Shown: positions 37,987 to 47,330 of the stretch, in pieces
How the letters are laid out: the number at the start of each line of letters is the position of its first letter
Position numbering within the stretch: position 1 is the stretch's first letter
The notes under the pieces: generated by a model
Told to the model about the DNA's origin: nothing
The model's database searches: none
The model's input: only the letters and a program-made list of their open reading frames with translations
Made by a program: the position numbers and the translations under genes
Assembly (NCBI RefSeq): GCF_000155735.2
Contig: NC_020908.1
Span: 3,415,001-3,479,000, forward strand
Reading direction: 5' to 3'
DNA: 64,000 nt
Source of the DNA: Octadecabacter arcticus 238
Lineage (GTDB): Bacteria > Pseudomonadota > Alphaproteobacteria > Rhodobacterales > Rhodobacteraceae

Positions 37987-39592
37987 GTAACTCCCAAGCA
38001 CCCCAGCCGATAACGGGTTTTTGTCAGTTTTGATGTGAGTCTCCTTGGCCATTAGGCGCATGAATTTTCTGTTGTGGTCTGAATTTCGTGGCGCTGTGAC
38101 GATTTCTCTAAATCATTGGTGGAATGGACCAAGTTACTGCTCTTGAACAACTCCTCGCCACGGCTCTGCGCAGGATCGCCGAGTTGGAAGCCGCGTTGGC
38201 GAGCATGGCGCAAGAGAATGCGGATCTGCGGCGTCAGTTGGCCAAGAACAGCAGTAATAGCAGCAAGCCGCCTTCGAGTGATGGGTTGAAGAAGCCGGTA
38301 CCGCGTAGCCTGCGTGGTAAGTCCGGTAAGAAAAGTGGTGGTTAAGTTGGCCACCGAGGCGACACCCTACGTCAGACAGCAACGCCTGACTTTGTGGAGC
38401 GACATGAGGCTGAGGCCTGTGGCACCTGTCAGCATGGCTTGACGGCTGGGATGATCAAGGCGGTGGAGAGGCGTCAGGTTTATGACATACCGGTGCCGCG
38501 TCTGGAGGTCACAGAGCATCAGGCAGCGATTTATTGTTGTGGCCATTGCCGAGCCACGACGACAGCCACCTTTCCCGATGGCGTGAATGCACACGTGCAA
38601 TACGGTAAGCGCATTCGGGCGGCGGCGGTCTACTGCAATGTTCAGCAGCTGATCCCCGAGGATCGGGTCTGCCAACTCCTGCGTGATTTGTTTGGTGCCA
38701 CCAGCCTATGCGCGGCCAGCGTGACCAACTGGGTGAACGGCACAGCGCGTACCTTGGGTGGCGTCGTCGAACACATTCTGGCCCGGCTCAATGAAGGCGG
38801 CGTTCGGCATCTGGATGAGACCGGACTTCGTGTTGATGGTAAGCTGCACTGGCTGCACTCAATCAGCGATCTCGCCTTCACGCATTATCGCATCAGCGCC
38901 AAGCGCGGTGCTGTTCCATCCTTCCTGACCGGCGGGACAATTGTTCATGACCACTGGAAGTCCTATTACGCCCATATGAGTGGGGTGGACGCGCACGCCC
39001 TGTGCGGGGCGCATCATTTACGGGAACTCAAGGCCATCGAAGAAATCGAAAAGGAGCCGTGGGCGTGCGCGATGAGCGTGCTGCTCAACAGCGCCAATCA
39101 GCTCAAGTGCGCGGCTCAGGGGCGAGGCGAGACCGAACTCCCCACGTCGGTTCACCACGGCATCCTCACCAAATACATGGCGATCCTCACCGAGGGCCTC
39201 GCCTTCCATGAGCGACAAGACCCACTGGCTAGACGCACTGGTGCGCGAGGCCGAAAAGCCAGGCGGCCAGGCCATAACCTTCTGGTCCGCTTGCGCGAAC
39301 TACCGTGATGACGTCCTAAGGTTCCTTACGGACTTCACAGTTCCCTTCACCAACAATCAGGCCGAACGGGACCTGCGCATGATGAAGTTGCGCATGAAAA
39401 TCTCGGGAACTTTCCGCACCCTCGAGGGCGCGCAGGTCTTCGCTGACATCAGATCCGTCATCTCGACGGTCAGAAAACACGGGGGCAATATCCTCGAAAC
39501 ACTCACCCTATCACCACAACAGATCATCGCTCGGCTCTAACGTCGCAAGGGCAACACAAAACCCGATATCCGATGGGGTCCTTGGGAGTTAC
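37987..39592 (+). mobile_element. IS66-family element
   Basis: The ends are inverted repeats GTAACTCCCAAGCACCCCA and, reversed, GTAACTCCCAAGGACCCCA, with the GTAA terminus normal for IS66. It is flanked by a perfect 8-bp duplication CAAAAAAG (37979-37986 and 39593-39600). It is only 1606 bp long and carries just the large transposase gene, without the accessory tnpA/tnpB genes of full IS66 elements. Confidence 0.93.
38124..39540 (+). pseudogene. IS66-family transposase (TnpC type), nonsense and frameshift
   Basis: It starts DQVTALEQLLATALRRIAEL and continues with the IS66 N-terminal NSSNSSKPPSSDGLKKP. TAA at 38343-38345 interrupts GKKSGG*VGHRGDTL (CAA to TAA likely). The same frame runs on through CGHCRATTTATFPDGVNA, HLDETGLRVDGKLHWLHS and HDHWKSYY until an extra nucleotide near 39300. 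From there the catalytic C-terminus YRDDVLRFLTDFTVPFTNNQ, AERDLRMMKLRMKISG is one frame over, to 39540. Confidence 0.9.
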
Positions 39593-39883
39593 CAAAAAAG
39601 ACCAGTTTCTTAGTCCCATATATCGAGATGGCCGTCCAGTCATTGGCACCTGACAAAACAGCGCATAGGGTTAAGAGGAGTATTTCCGGCAAAGGGTAAG
39701 TCACTTTAACCTCTTGACGTGAATCGCTTATATCTGAAAAATGCGTAAGAAATTCAATGGGATGGATCTCAGGTGAACTTGGGTTTGGCATGGCATATGA
39801 CCTCGTTAAAACAGTAAAGATCACCCATCGAATTAGCCTCTACAACATTTGTCGACATCGTTATTGTTCATGCGATTGCCCTG

Positions 39884-39893
39884 CTGTGCGATA
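39884..39893. repeat. Target-site duplication of ISAs1, right copy
   Basis: CTGTGCGATA, identical to 37011-37020. Confidence 0.85.
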
Positions 39894-40214
39894 TTAACCG
39901 AAATGCCCGAACTCGGACATTTGAGTGGCAAGAAAGCAGCGGCGCTGGCGGGCCTTGCACCCATATCGAGGCAATCGGGAAAGTGGCAAGGCAAGGAACG
40001 CATCCAGGGCGGTCGCGCCAGCGTCAGGCGCGCAGTCTATCTGCCAGCGGTTGTTGCTACACGCTTCAATCCAGACATGAAGGCAAAATACGAACATCTG
40101 ATATCGACTGGGAAATGCAAGAAGCTGGCGATCACAGCCGTTATGCGAAAGCTGATTGTCACCGCAAATACCCTTCTACGGGATCAGCGAAAATGGGGCG
40201 AATATCCAGCTTGA

Positions 40215-40511
40215 CCAATACGGATACTCGGCGGATTGCAGGCAAACGACTGCCGGGCAATAGTTGGGCCGCGTAACATCAACAACATAGTGCCCCTTTG
40301 CGAGCAACCCCTTACGAAACCGGCCGGTCAAGTTGTGTTTTTGTTTTGTGGATCCCGTAGTCTGTTTTGTCTCTTGTGCACAACTAAAAGTGCTGGACTT
40401 TTAAATTCCACTGATGATAAAAACATGCACGCTGTAACTTGTTCTTAATATTGGACAGAACCACATCGAAATATTTCTCACTAGCTATTTTGGATGGTCT
40501 AGTATCAGAGC
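40215..40511. other. IS110 right flank and kinase leader
   Basis: No gene is seen. It holds the right end of the IS110 element, whose boundary cannot be fixed by eye, and an AT-rich region before the histidine kinase that may carry its promoter. Confidence 0.4.
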
Positions 40512-42308
40512 ATGAAATCTAACTTCTTAAACGCACTCTCTGAATGCGTCAAAATTGACGTTGGCATCCCCGCAGTACAGGTGGCAATCGCGACTTTTCT
40601 CGTGGTCAGCGCTCTGGCATTTTGGAGCCGAACTCAAATCAGCTTGCCTGGTAATAGATGGTTCACTTATAGCACTTTGGCGATGCTGTGGTGGCTGGCC
40701 GCAGTCGGCATCGAGTTGTCGGTTTCAGCATTGCCCTGTAAAGTTGCTTTGTCACAGATCGCTTGGCTTGGGATCATATTGCTCCCAACATTCTGGTGTT
40801 TTTTCCTATATGAATATGCCTTTTCGAAAAAGGTGCCGCTTGGTTTGGTCTGGATCGGAGCGGCGTTCCTGCCGTCTGTGTTCCTTGCGCTCGTGATGAC
40901 CAATGCATTTCATGGGCAGCTCTATGGGGCTGGCACGCGGCTCATCGATGATGGCATTAAATCCTACACGTTTTTCGATCATGGCCCATTATTCTTTATC
41001 CTGATAAGTTATATTTATCTTATTATCGTTGGAACGTGCGCCGTGGCTGGCGGCGCTTTACTAAAAGCAAGCCCGGCCGTCAGAAGCTTTTTCGTCAAAC
41101 TTTTCATGACAACAATTATTCCAGTGACCGCCAATATACTTTACGTTTTTTATGGGGTCTCCCTGTTTAGAACAGACCCTACACCGTTTTCTTTTGCGGC
41201 ATCGTTGACACTCGTAGTCTGGCTGATCGTAAGTGATAGGTGGGTCGACGTGAGGGCGATTTCCCGCGATTTGTTGTTCTACACATCGCCAGATCTGGTT
41301 TTTGTCATTGATGTCGATGGCACCCTACTCGAGACCAACTTGGCCGCCAAAGCATTTTTGCGGAGCCAACAGTCTGATGGCGGATCTCTGTCGGCCCTAA
41401 AATCAATTGGACCTGTATTTGCCAGCCTAACCATGACGGCGAAACTTCCGGATATCTTGGAGGTGCAGAATGGCGACCACCATTACGTTGCGCGTGCTTA
41501 TCCAATCTCTTGGGGCGAAGGCCAGACGTTGTTGGGATGGACCGTCGCATTTGTTGATGTCACCATGCAAAAGCGGTATGCGGCACGTGCGATGACTGCA
41601 GAGCGGGTGCAGGCGCAATTTCTTGCCACGGTCAGCCATGAATTGCGCACGCCTCTGACTGTGATCAACGGGGCCCTTGGTCTGTTAAATATACACCCAT
41701 CAAAGCTAACAGCTGAGAAGTCGACCCATCTAATTTCGTTGGCCCTGAAAAACTCCGCAATTCTAGCCAAGTTGGTCAATGACTTGCTGGATATGCAAAA
41801 ACTAGAAAGCTCTGAATTCACATTAAACCTTGAGATTTGCGATGTCAGCGACATCATCTCTGGCGCGGTGGCGAGCATGGAAACCTTTAAATACAAAGGG
41901 AACGTCAAACTGCGGTTTGACAGGAAACCTAGCGGGGTCATGATTTTGGCGGACAAGATTCGCATGCATCAGGTGGTTGTCAATGTCATCTCCAATGCGA
42001 TCAAGTTTTCCGAGGAGAACTCTGTCGTTGAAGTTTGCATGAATGCAGAAGGGGACACGGTGCAGATCACGGTCAAAGATACTGGGCGCGGAATTCCTGC
42101 AGGGTCAGAAGAGAAGGTCTTTGGCCAGTTTTTGCAGGTTGACGGATCCGACGACAAAGACGTCTACGGCAGTGGTTTGGGAATGCACATTTCGCGCCAG
42201 ATTTTGTCTCAACATGGCGGCACAATTGGATATGCCAGTGAATTAGGCGTCGGCACTTTGTTTACGATCACCCTGCCCATCAAATCTGATGCTGCATCTG
42301 GGGCTTAG
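40512..42308 (+). CDS. 7TM-type hybrid-free sensor histidine kinase
   Basis: 598 residues. The N-terminal 240 residues have about seven hydrophobic spans (VAIATFLVVSALAFW, WFTYSTLAMLWWLAAVGIEL, WLGIILLPTFWCFFLYEYAF and others), resembling the histidine-kinase 7TM N-terminal domain. A PAS-like segment follows (LLFYTSPDLVFVIDVDGTLL). Then come HisKA with VSHELRTP (His near 376) and HATPase_c with VINVISNAIKFS-like N box, DTGRGIPAGSEEKVFGQFLQ and GSGLGMHISRQI. The signal is unknown, and no response regulator gene is adjacent. It lies beside the IS110 relic, so a partner may have been lost. Confidence 0.9.
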   Translation: MKSNFLNALSECVKIDVGIPAVQVAIATFLVVSALAFWSRTQISLPGNRWFTYSTLAMLWWLAAVGIELSVSALPCKVALSQIAWLGIILLPTFWCFFLYEYAFSKKVPLGLVWIGAAFLPSVFLALVMTNAFHGQLYGAGTRLIDDGIKSYTFFDHGPLFFILISYIYLIIVGTCAVAGGALLKASPAVRSFFVKLFMTTIIPVTANILYVFYGVSLFRTDPTPFSFAASLTLVVWLIVSDRWVDVRAISRDLLFYTSPDLVFVIDVDGTLLETNLAAKAFLRSQQSDGGSLSALKSIGPVFASLTMTAKLPDILEVQNGDHHYVARAYPISWGEGQTLLGWTVAFVDVTMQKRYAARAMTAERVQAQFLATVSHELRTPLTVINGALGLLNIHPSKLTAEKSTHLISLALKNSAILAKLVNDLLDMQKLESSEFTLNLEICDVSDIISGAVASMETFKYKGNVKLRFDRKPSGVMILADKIRMHQVVVNVISNAIKFSEENSVVEVCMNAEGDTVQITVKDTGRGIPAGSEEKVFGQFLQVDGSDDKDVYGSGLGMHISRQILSQHGGTIGYASELGVGTLFTITLPIKSDAASGA

Positions 42309-42438
42309 GCCATGGCCACCGTTCAGCGGCCACCTACGACAGCCATTAGCAGCACTGAAAACTGCCATTCTTTCGGACGAAAAGCTGATGCTTGCTTGAA
42401 CCCGTCTAAACGGCAAGCAAGCGTCAGTCAGTTATAGA

Positions 42439-43812
42439 TTAACCTAGGACAGTTGTCACCGCACGCAGGGTTGCCGCAACGACTGTGTCGGCCTCTTCGC
42501 GGGTCAGGCAGAACGGTGGTGCAAAGCCCAAGATGTCGCCTTGTGGCATAGCGCGCGCAATCACTTTGTCCTGCGCCAAAAGGGTGGCCGAAATTGTTGG
42601 GCCAACTTTGTCAGACGCATCAAAATAGGTCCGGCTGTCTTTGTCCTTCACAAACTCAACAGCGCACAACATTCCTTCGCCGCGCACGTCACCAACGTTG
42701 GGGTGGGCGGACAGCGCCTCTCGCAATGATTGCTGCAAATATGCGCCAACGGTGCCTGCATTCTCAATCAGGTTGAGGTCATCAATCAGCTTGAGGTTCG
42801 CGACACCCGCCGCCGCTCCAATGGGATGGGCAGAATAGGTCCAGCCGTGACCGATTGCGCCATTCTCATCGGTTCCTTGTTCAAGCACTTTCCACATCTT
42901 TTCGGATATGATCGAACCAGACAGCGGCGCGTAGGCCGATGTTAACCCTTTGGCGATAGTGATGATGTCGGGCTCCATCCCGTAGTGCTCTGATCCAAAC
43001 ATCGTCCCCAAACGGCCAAATCCGGTTACGACCTCGTCAGCGATGAGCAAGATGTCATGCTTGTTCAATACGGCTTGGATTGCTGCCCAGTAGCCTGTCG
43101 GCGGTGGCACGAGGCCTCCGGTCCCGAGCACGGGTTCGCCGATGAACGCCGCAATGGTGTCCGCACCCTCCTCCTCGATCTGCGCCTCTAATTTCGCCAC
43201 ACAATGTGCGACAAACTCGGCTTCGCTCTGATCCAGATCGTCACGCCGGAAAAAATAGGGCGCCTCGGTATGGATGACCTGCGACAGCGGCAGATCAAAT
43301 TTATTGTGGAACAACTCCAATCCGGTCAGTGACCCCGTCATAAGGCCCGACCCATGGTAGCCGCGCCAGCGCGAGATGATCTTTTTCTTTTCAGGGCGAC
43401 CAAGGATGTTGTTGTAATACCAGATCAATTTGATGTTGGTTTCATTTGCATCCGACCCGCTTTGGCCGAAATAGACCTTGGACATGTTGGCAGGTGCGCG
43501 ATCAAGAATCATCTTGGACAGCGTGATCGACGCCTCGGTGCCGTGCCCAACATAGGAGTGATAGTACGCCAACTCTCGCGCCTGATCCGCAATCGCTTCG
43601 GCGATTTCTTGGCGGCCATAGCCGACGTTGACGCAATATAGACCCGCGAACGCGTCAAGCATTTTGGTGCCATCGCGATCCTCAATATAGACGCCCGACG
43701 CCGTTTTGATCACCCGCGTTTGGGTCTCACCGCGTGCGTGTTGCGCCAGATGTGTGGACGGGTGAAAGAAGTTTTCACGGTCCCACTGTGCCAGTGTGTC
43801 ATTTGTCAGCAT
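42439..43812 (-). CDS. atf: Class III aminotransferase of the ectoine-degradation cluster
   Basis: 457 residues. PLP-binding features are IADEVVTGFGRLG and the Lys in ITIAKGLTSAYAPLSG; the start is LTNDTLAQWDRENFFHPSTH. By position (eutE-asnC-ssd-atf order) it corresponds to Atf/DoeD, which converts 2,4-diaminobutyrate to aspartate semialdehyde during ectoine breakdown. Sequence alone would also allow an omega-amino acid:pyruvate transaminase. It starts 13 nt after the dehydrogenase stop. Confidence 0.85.
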   Translation of the reverse strand: MLTNDTLAQWDRENFFHPSTHLAQHARGETQTRVIKTASGVYIEDRDGTKMLDAFAGLYCVNVGYGRQEIAEAIADQARELAYYHSYVGHGTEASITLSKMILDRAPANMSKVYFGQSGSDANETNIKLIWYYNNILGRPEKKKIISRWRGYHGSGLMTGSLTGLELFHNKFDLPLSQVIHTEAPYFFRRDDLDQSEAEFVAHCVAKLEAQIEEEGADTIAAFIGEPVLGTGGLVPPPTGYWAAIQAVLNKHDILLIADEVVTGFGRLGTMFGSEHYGMEPDIITIAKGLTSAYAPLSGSIISEKMWKVLEQGTDENGAIGHGWTYSAHPIGAAAGVANLKLIDDLNLIENAGTVGAYLQQSLREALSAHPNVGDVRGEGMLCAVEFVKDKDSRTYFDASDKVGPTISATLLAQDKVIARAMPQGDILGFAPPFCLTREEADTVVAATLRAVTTVLG

Positions 43813-43825
43813 ATCTTGTTTCTCC

Positions 43826-45301
43826 TCACGCCCAATCTCGGCAGACGTATTTAATTTCAGTGAATTCTTCCATGCCCATACGGGCTCCTTCGCGGCCTAG
43901 GCCGGATTGTTTGGTGCCGCCAAATGGAATTGGCGCACCTGTGACTTGAGCGCGATTGACCGCCACCATGCCAAATTGCAGGGCGCGGCTGACACGGTAA
44001 ATGCGCTGCGGATCATTGCTGTGCAGATAGGCGACCAGCCCGTATTCGGTGTCATTGGCACGGGCAACCACCTCGTCCTCAGTATCAAAAGCCGCAATCG
44101 CAGCAACTGGGCCAAAAGTTTCTTCCCGCAGGATCAAGGCATCCGCAGGCACATCCACAAGCACCGTCGGTTCATAAAACAGCGGTCCCAGTGGATGGCG
44201 CCTGCCGCCACATTCCAGCTTTGCACCCTTCGCCAGTGCATCCGCCACATGGGCTTCCTGCTTTTGCACGGCGCTCTCGTTCATCAGCGGTCCGATATCA
44301 CAATCGTCCATGCCGACACCAATGGTCAGCGCCTTGGTTGCTGCAACGAAAGCCTTGCAGAAGCTGTCATAGATCGAACGTTGAACGAAAATGCGGTTCG
44401 CCCCAAGGCAGTCTTGCCCCGATGTTTCAAATTTTGCCTTCAGCGTCTCACCAAGGGCCGTCTTTAGATGGGCATCCTCGAAAACAAGGACCGGCGCATG
44501 GCCGCCCAGTTCCAACACCAATTTTTTCACCGTATCTGCCGATTGACGATACAACAGCCGCCCGATCTCGGTTGATCCGGTGAACGACAGGGCCCGCACA
44601 CGGGTGTCCTTGGTCCAAGGTTCGACAATTGTAGGCGCCTGCCCCGTCACCACGTTAAACACACCCGCTGGAATGCCGGCGCGTTCGGCAAGCTCAGCCA
44701 AGGCGAGCGCTGAAAACGGTGTTTCGCCCGACGGATGCGCAACAACCGTGCAGCCCACAGCCATGGCCGCAGCCGCCTTACGGGTGAGCATGGCACAGGG
44801 GAAGTTCCACGGCGTGATCAGGGCTGCCACGCCAACCGGCTCAAGCCAGACTTCGACCTCTGCCCCTTGCAGATGGCTGGTAACGCCTTCGATGTTCGGG
44901 CGCTTTGCCTCTTCTGCGTAGAATTCGATAAACGAGGCGGCATAGCCAATCTCACCGCGGGCTTGGGACAGGGGTTTGCCCTGCTCCAGCACCATAATCC
45001 GCGCGAGGTCTTCTTTGTGCGCAATCAGCAAATCAAACCAGCGCCGCAACAGAACAGACCGTTCTTGGGGCAGTAGGCCAGACCACGCAGCAAAGGCCTG
45101 CTGTGCGCCGTCAACCGCGCGCGTGGCGTCAGCCGCATCAAGCGATGCGACAACACCTAACAGTTCGCCGTTCGCAGGATTTTTGACGCTGAACGTTTCA
45201 CCCGACGCGGCCCCGCACCATTTTCCACTGATATACGAAAAACTGCGCACCAATGCTTTGTCTTGAATATCTTTGCGTGCGGACAGTGCTGTTTCGTTCA
45301 T
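43826..45301 (-). CDS. ssd: Semialdehyde dehydrogenase of the ectoine-degradation cluster
   Basis: 491 residues from ATG 45301 (AAGGG 6 nt upstream). Aldehyde dehydrogenase motifs are LELGGHAPVLVFEDA with the general base Glu, and the catalytic Cys in SGQDCLGANRIFV. The best general match is succinate-semialdehyde dehydrogenase (GabD-like). In this cluster the Ssd/DoeC role would be oxidation of aspartate semialdehyde to aspartate. It is co-oriented with its neighbours and lies between the AsnC regulator and atf. Confidence 0.87.
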   Translation of the reverse strand: MNETALSARKDIQDKALVRSFSYISGKWCGAASGETFSVKNPANGELLGVVASLDAADATRAVDGAQQAFAAWSGLLPQERSVLLRRWFDLLIAHKEDLARIMVLEQGKPLSQARGEIGYAASFIEFYAEEAKRPNIEGVTSHLQGAEVEVWLEPVGVAALITPWNFPCAMLTRKAAAAMAVGCTVVAHPSGETPFSALALAELAERAGIPAGVFNVVTGQAPTIVEPWTKDTRVRALSFTGSTEIGRLLYRQSADTVKKLVLELGGHAPVLVFEDAHLKTALGETLKAKFETSGQDCLGANRIFVQRSIYDSFCKAFVAATKALTIGVGMDDCDIGPLMNESAVQKQEAHVADALAKGAKLECGGRRHPLGPLFYEPTVLVDVPADALILREETFGPVAAIAAFDTEDEVVARANDTEYGLVAYLHSNDPQRIYRVSRALQFGMVAVNRAQVTGAPIPFGGTKQSGLGREGARMGMEEFTEIKYVCRDWA

Positions 45302-45408
45302 GGCCAACCCTTTCTTAGTTCCAAGACAGCATGCCATTTTGGAACAGACGAAGTGACCGAAGCCTGCAAAATCCGCAGAAGATTCATCTGCAAAATGTGG
45401 GTTATGCG

Positions 45409-45894
45409 CTAGAAACTGGGAAACAGCAGATCAAGCGGCGGACCAGACCCGTTTTTGACCGGCTTTGTCACCACATAGGTCGAATACTGCGACAACCCGA
45501 TGCGCGATTCCAACATCGCATCGATGAGCCGTTGATAGCTGTCGATGTCGCGTGTCACGACCTGCAAAAGATAGTCATAACCGCCGCCAAGCGCCCAACA
45601 GGCGATGACCTCATCGTGGGTTTGCACAGCGGTCTCGAAAGCATGAAAGCTGGCGGCAGTGTGATCGGCAATCTGTGCTGCCACGAATACCGTGACATGG
45701 GGCCCGAGCTTTTTGAGGTTGATCTGCGCGTGGTACCCCTCGATGAGCCCTGCTTGTTCCAGCTTTTTCAGACGATCCCAGCACGGGGACGCCGACAGAC
45801 CGACCCGATCAGCCAAGGCTGACTTGGTAATCCGCCCCTCTTTTGAAAGCACGCGCAAGATTTCCAGATCCCTTTGATCAAGCTGCACTGCCAC
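45409..45894 (-). CDS. asnC: Lrp/AsnC-family regulator (AsnC/DoeX of ectoine catabolism)
   Basis: 161 residues. The winged HTH is LDQRDLEILRVLSKEGRITK and SALADRVGLSASPCWDRLKK; the RAM domain follows. The position directly after eutE/doeB and before ssd matches the AsnC gene of ectoine-utilisation operons. There AsnC/DoeX senses diaminobutyrate-type intermediates and acts together with the repressor EnuR. enuR is not in this window. Confidence 0.87.
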   Translation of the reverse strand: MAVQLDQRDLEILRVLSKEGRITKSALADRVGLSASPCWDRLKKLEQAGLIEGYHAQINLKKLGPHVTVFVAAQIADHTAASFHAFETAVQTHDEVIACWALGGGYDYLLQVVTRDIDSYQRLIDAMLESRIGLSQYSTYVVTKPVKNGSGPPLDLLFPSF

Positions 45895-45906
45895 ATCCTT
45901 TCAAGG

Positions 45907-46899
45907 TTAAGTCACAATGACGCCAACAACTGCGACGCAGTCACCAGACTTGATCAGCCCGTTGAAATGGCGCGTGATCACAATGCCGCTTCGTTTTGCC
46001 GTGTACTCGGTCGGGGCGACGCCAGTGCGATCCACAGGCCAGACACGTGCCAGCACCTCGCCTTTTTCGACCATCGCACCCAGATCAACGACCGGTTCGT
46101 GCAGCCCGTCTGCCTCGCAGGTGGTAAAGCATTTGTCATCCGGCATGTCGAGCCTGACGGTCGGATCAAGCTGCATCTCGCCTTGCAAAATGCCAAAGTG
46201 AATCAGGACGTTGCGCAAACCCTTTTTGGCGATCGCATTGGATTTCGCGCTTGATGAACCGCCGCCCCCAAGTTCGGTTGACACCAGAACTTTGCCCATG
46301 TCCTCGATTGCTGTGTCGTACATGCCGACACTGTCGATCTCCAGAAGCTGCACAGAATAGGGCGCGTTGAACGACTCCATCGCGGCAAAACACGCAGCCT
46401 GATTGACTTTATCTTCAAGAATATGCGCCACCGCAAACGGCACAAAATCAAGCGTTCGACCACCAGAATGAAAATCCACCGCGACGTCCGCCATGGGCAA
46501 TAATGTGCGCTGAAAATAATCCGCGATCTTTTCGGTCGGTGTGCCATCCGGTCGCCCTGGAAAAGTGCGGTTCATATTGCCTTTGTCGATTGGCGACGTG
46601 CGGGTGCCAGCGCGAAAGGCGGGGTAGTTGAACGCCGGCACGATGATCACACGCCCGCTCACATCCTGCGCTTTGAGCGTCAGAGCAAGGTCCTGCAGCG
46701 CAATCGGCCCTTCATATTCATCACCATGATTGGCCCCCGTCAAAAGTGCCGTCGGACCGGTGCCATTCTTGATCACCGCAATCGGGATCATGATCGCGCC
46801 CCACGCACTATCATCGCGGCTGTAAGGCAGTTTCAAAAAGCCATGATGAACCCCATCTTGGTCCAGCGGAATGTTGGCCGAAATCGGATTATTGATCAT
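45907..46899 (-). CDS. doeB: N-alpha-acetyl-L-2,4-diaminobutyrate deacetylase
   Basis: 330 residues of the succinylglutamate desuccinylase/aspartoacylase family. Zinc ligands are in LLTGANHGDEYEGPIALQD (His, Glu) and VAVDFHSGGRTLDFVPF (His); NMNRTFPGRPDG also fits. It matches the EutE/DoeB type, which removes acetate from the ADABA product of ectoine hydrolase. It is separated by 3 nt from the truncated doeA/eutD tail, as in intact operons. The gene itself looks intact. Confidence 0.9.
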   Translation of the reverse strand: MINNPISANIPLDQDGVHHGFLKLPYSRDDSAWGAIMIPIAVIKNGTGPTALLTGANHGDEYEGPIALQDLALTLKAQDVSGRVIIVPAFNYPAFRAGTRTSPIDKGNMNRTFPGRPDGTPTEKIADYFQRTLLPMADVAVDFHSGGRTLDFVPFAVAHILEDKVNQAACFAAMESFNAPYSVQLLEIDSVGMYDTAIEDMGKVLVSTELGGGGSSSAKSNAIAKKGLRNVLIHFGILQGEMQLDPTVRLDMPDDKCFTTCEADGLHEPVVDLGAMVEKGEVLARVWPVDRTGVAPTEYTAKRSGIVITRHFNGLIKSGDCVAVVGVIVT

Positions 46900-46902
46900 T
46901 GC

Positions 46903-47142
46903 TTAGTCCTTCACCAACATTTTGCGTCGCATTTGTGACAGACAGTCTGCGCCTGTCTGGCCCGTACGGATCCTTTGGGCGATCTCAGATCCCCAATCAT
47001 CCATCCAAAGACCAGTCACGAAATGGAAATTAGTATTTCCGTGTAGAACGGAATTATCATCCGGTCGCAAGGACATGGTGCGGCCGCCCCAATCCGGTGA
47101 AATTGACACCCCGACGCAATGGCCGATGCACCGAAACGTCAC
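46903..47142 (-). pseudogene. doeA: Ectoine hydrolase (DoeA/EutD) C-terminal remnant
   Basis: About 75 codons on the minus strand end TAA 46903-46905. The segment GVSISPDWGGRTMSLRPDD, FHFVTGLWMDDWG and the last residues RRKMLVKD match the C-terminus of M24-peptidase-like ectoine hydrolases. The preceding 310 or so residues, including the catalytic core, are missing. Sequence upstream to 47330 is degenerate, and an IS1595-type element begins there. Confidence 0.8.
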
Positions 47143-47330
47143 GTGGCGTCAAACTGCCTTGCCAAAGATCGGTTCTGTTAACAACTGCTTCATTCACCGA
47201 ATGGTTTGAGAGGGCCAATATCTATGCAGCCTTGAAACGGCACGCCAATCTCTGATCTTTCAATGTGTAGCGTTTCGGACCCATTCAAATGCATCAATGC
47301 AGATGAAATAAATCACAGTTATCGGAAAAA

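Larger units (their letters stand above)
37040..39791 (-). pseudogene. ISAs1-family transposase, split by IS66
   Basis: The N-terminal part is at 39601-39791 (PNPSSPEIHPIEFLTHFSDI, VKVTYPLPEILLLTLCAVLS, GANDWTAISIYGTKKL). The C-terminal part is at 37040-37978 (KRFLPFADGTPSHDQLGNIF, VVAIDGKTSRRS, DAMGCQREIA, HWGIENGLHWVMDMVFRDDE). Excising the IS66 with one 8-bp duplication leaves a T6 run that is one T too long for the frame. The gene therefore carried a +1 slip when, or after, IS66 arrived. Confidence 0.88.
37021..39883 (-). mobile_element. ISAs1-family element containing an IS66 element
   Basis: The ends read CAGGGGAATCGCATGA (left) and, on the other strand, CAGGGCAATCGCATGA (right), 15 of 16 matching. 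It is flanked by the 10-bp duplication CTGTGCGATA. The transposase is on the minus strand and is itself interrupted at 37987-39592. Confidence 0.9.
36369..40214 (+). pseudogene. IS110-family transposase, frameshifted and split by ISAs1
   Basis: The 5' part at 36369-37020 has the RuvC-like start IGIDISKDTLDAYWLS, FEATGIYHRCIE and VNPRQARRFCE. An insertion of about 40 nt near 36627-36670 breaks the frame, which resumes GRLAKTDRVDAALLAKMGA and runs to SIPGIAKVTACAI. The 3' part at 39894-40214 is LTEMPELGHLSGKKAAALAG through the catalytic GKERIQGGRASVRRAVYL to the stop. The two parts join in frame when 37021-39893 is removed, which leaves one copy of the 10-bp duplication. Confidence 0.9.

Noticed and set aside
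33370..40214. A defence island or novel system in the dense region of short frames
   Set aside because: Every sizeable frame here was accounted for as part of an IS3, IS110, ISAs1 or IS66 transposase once the nests were unfolded.
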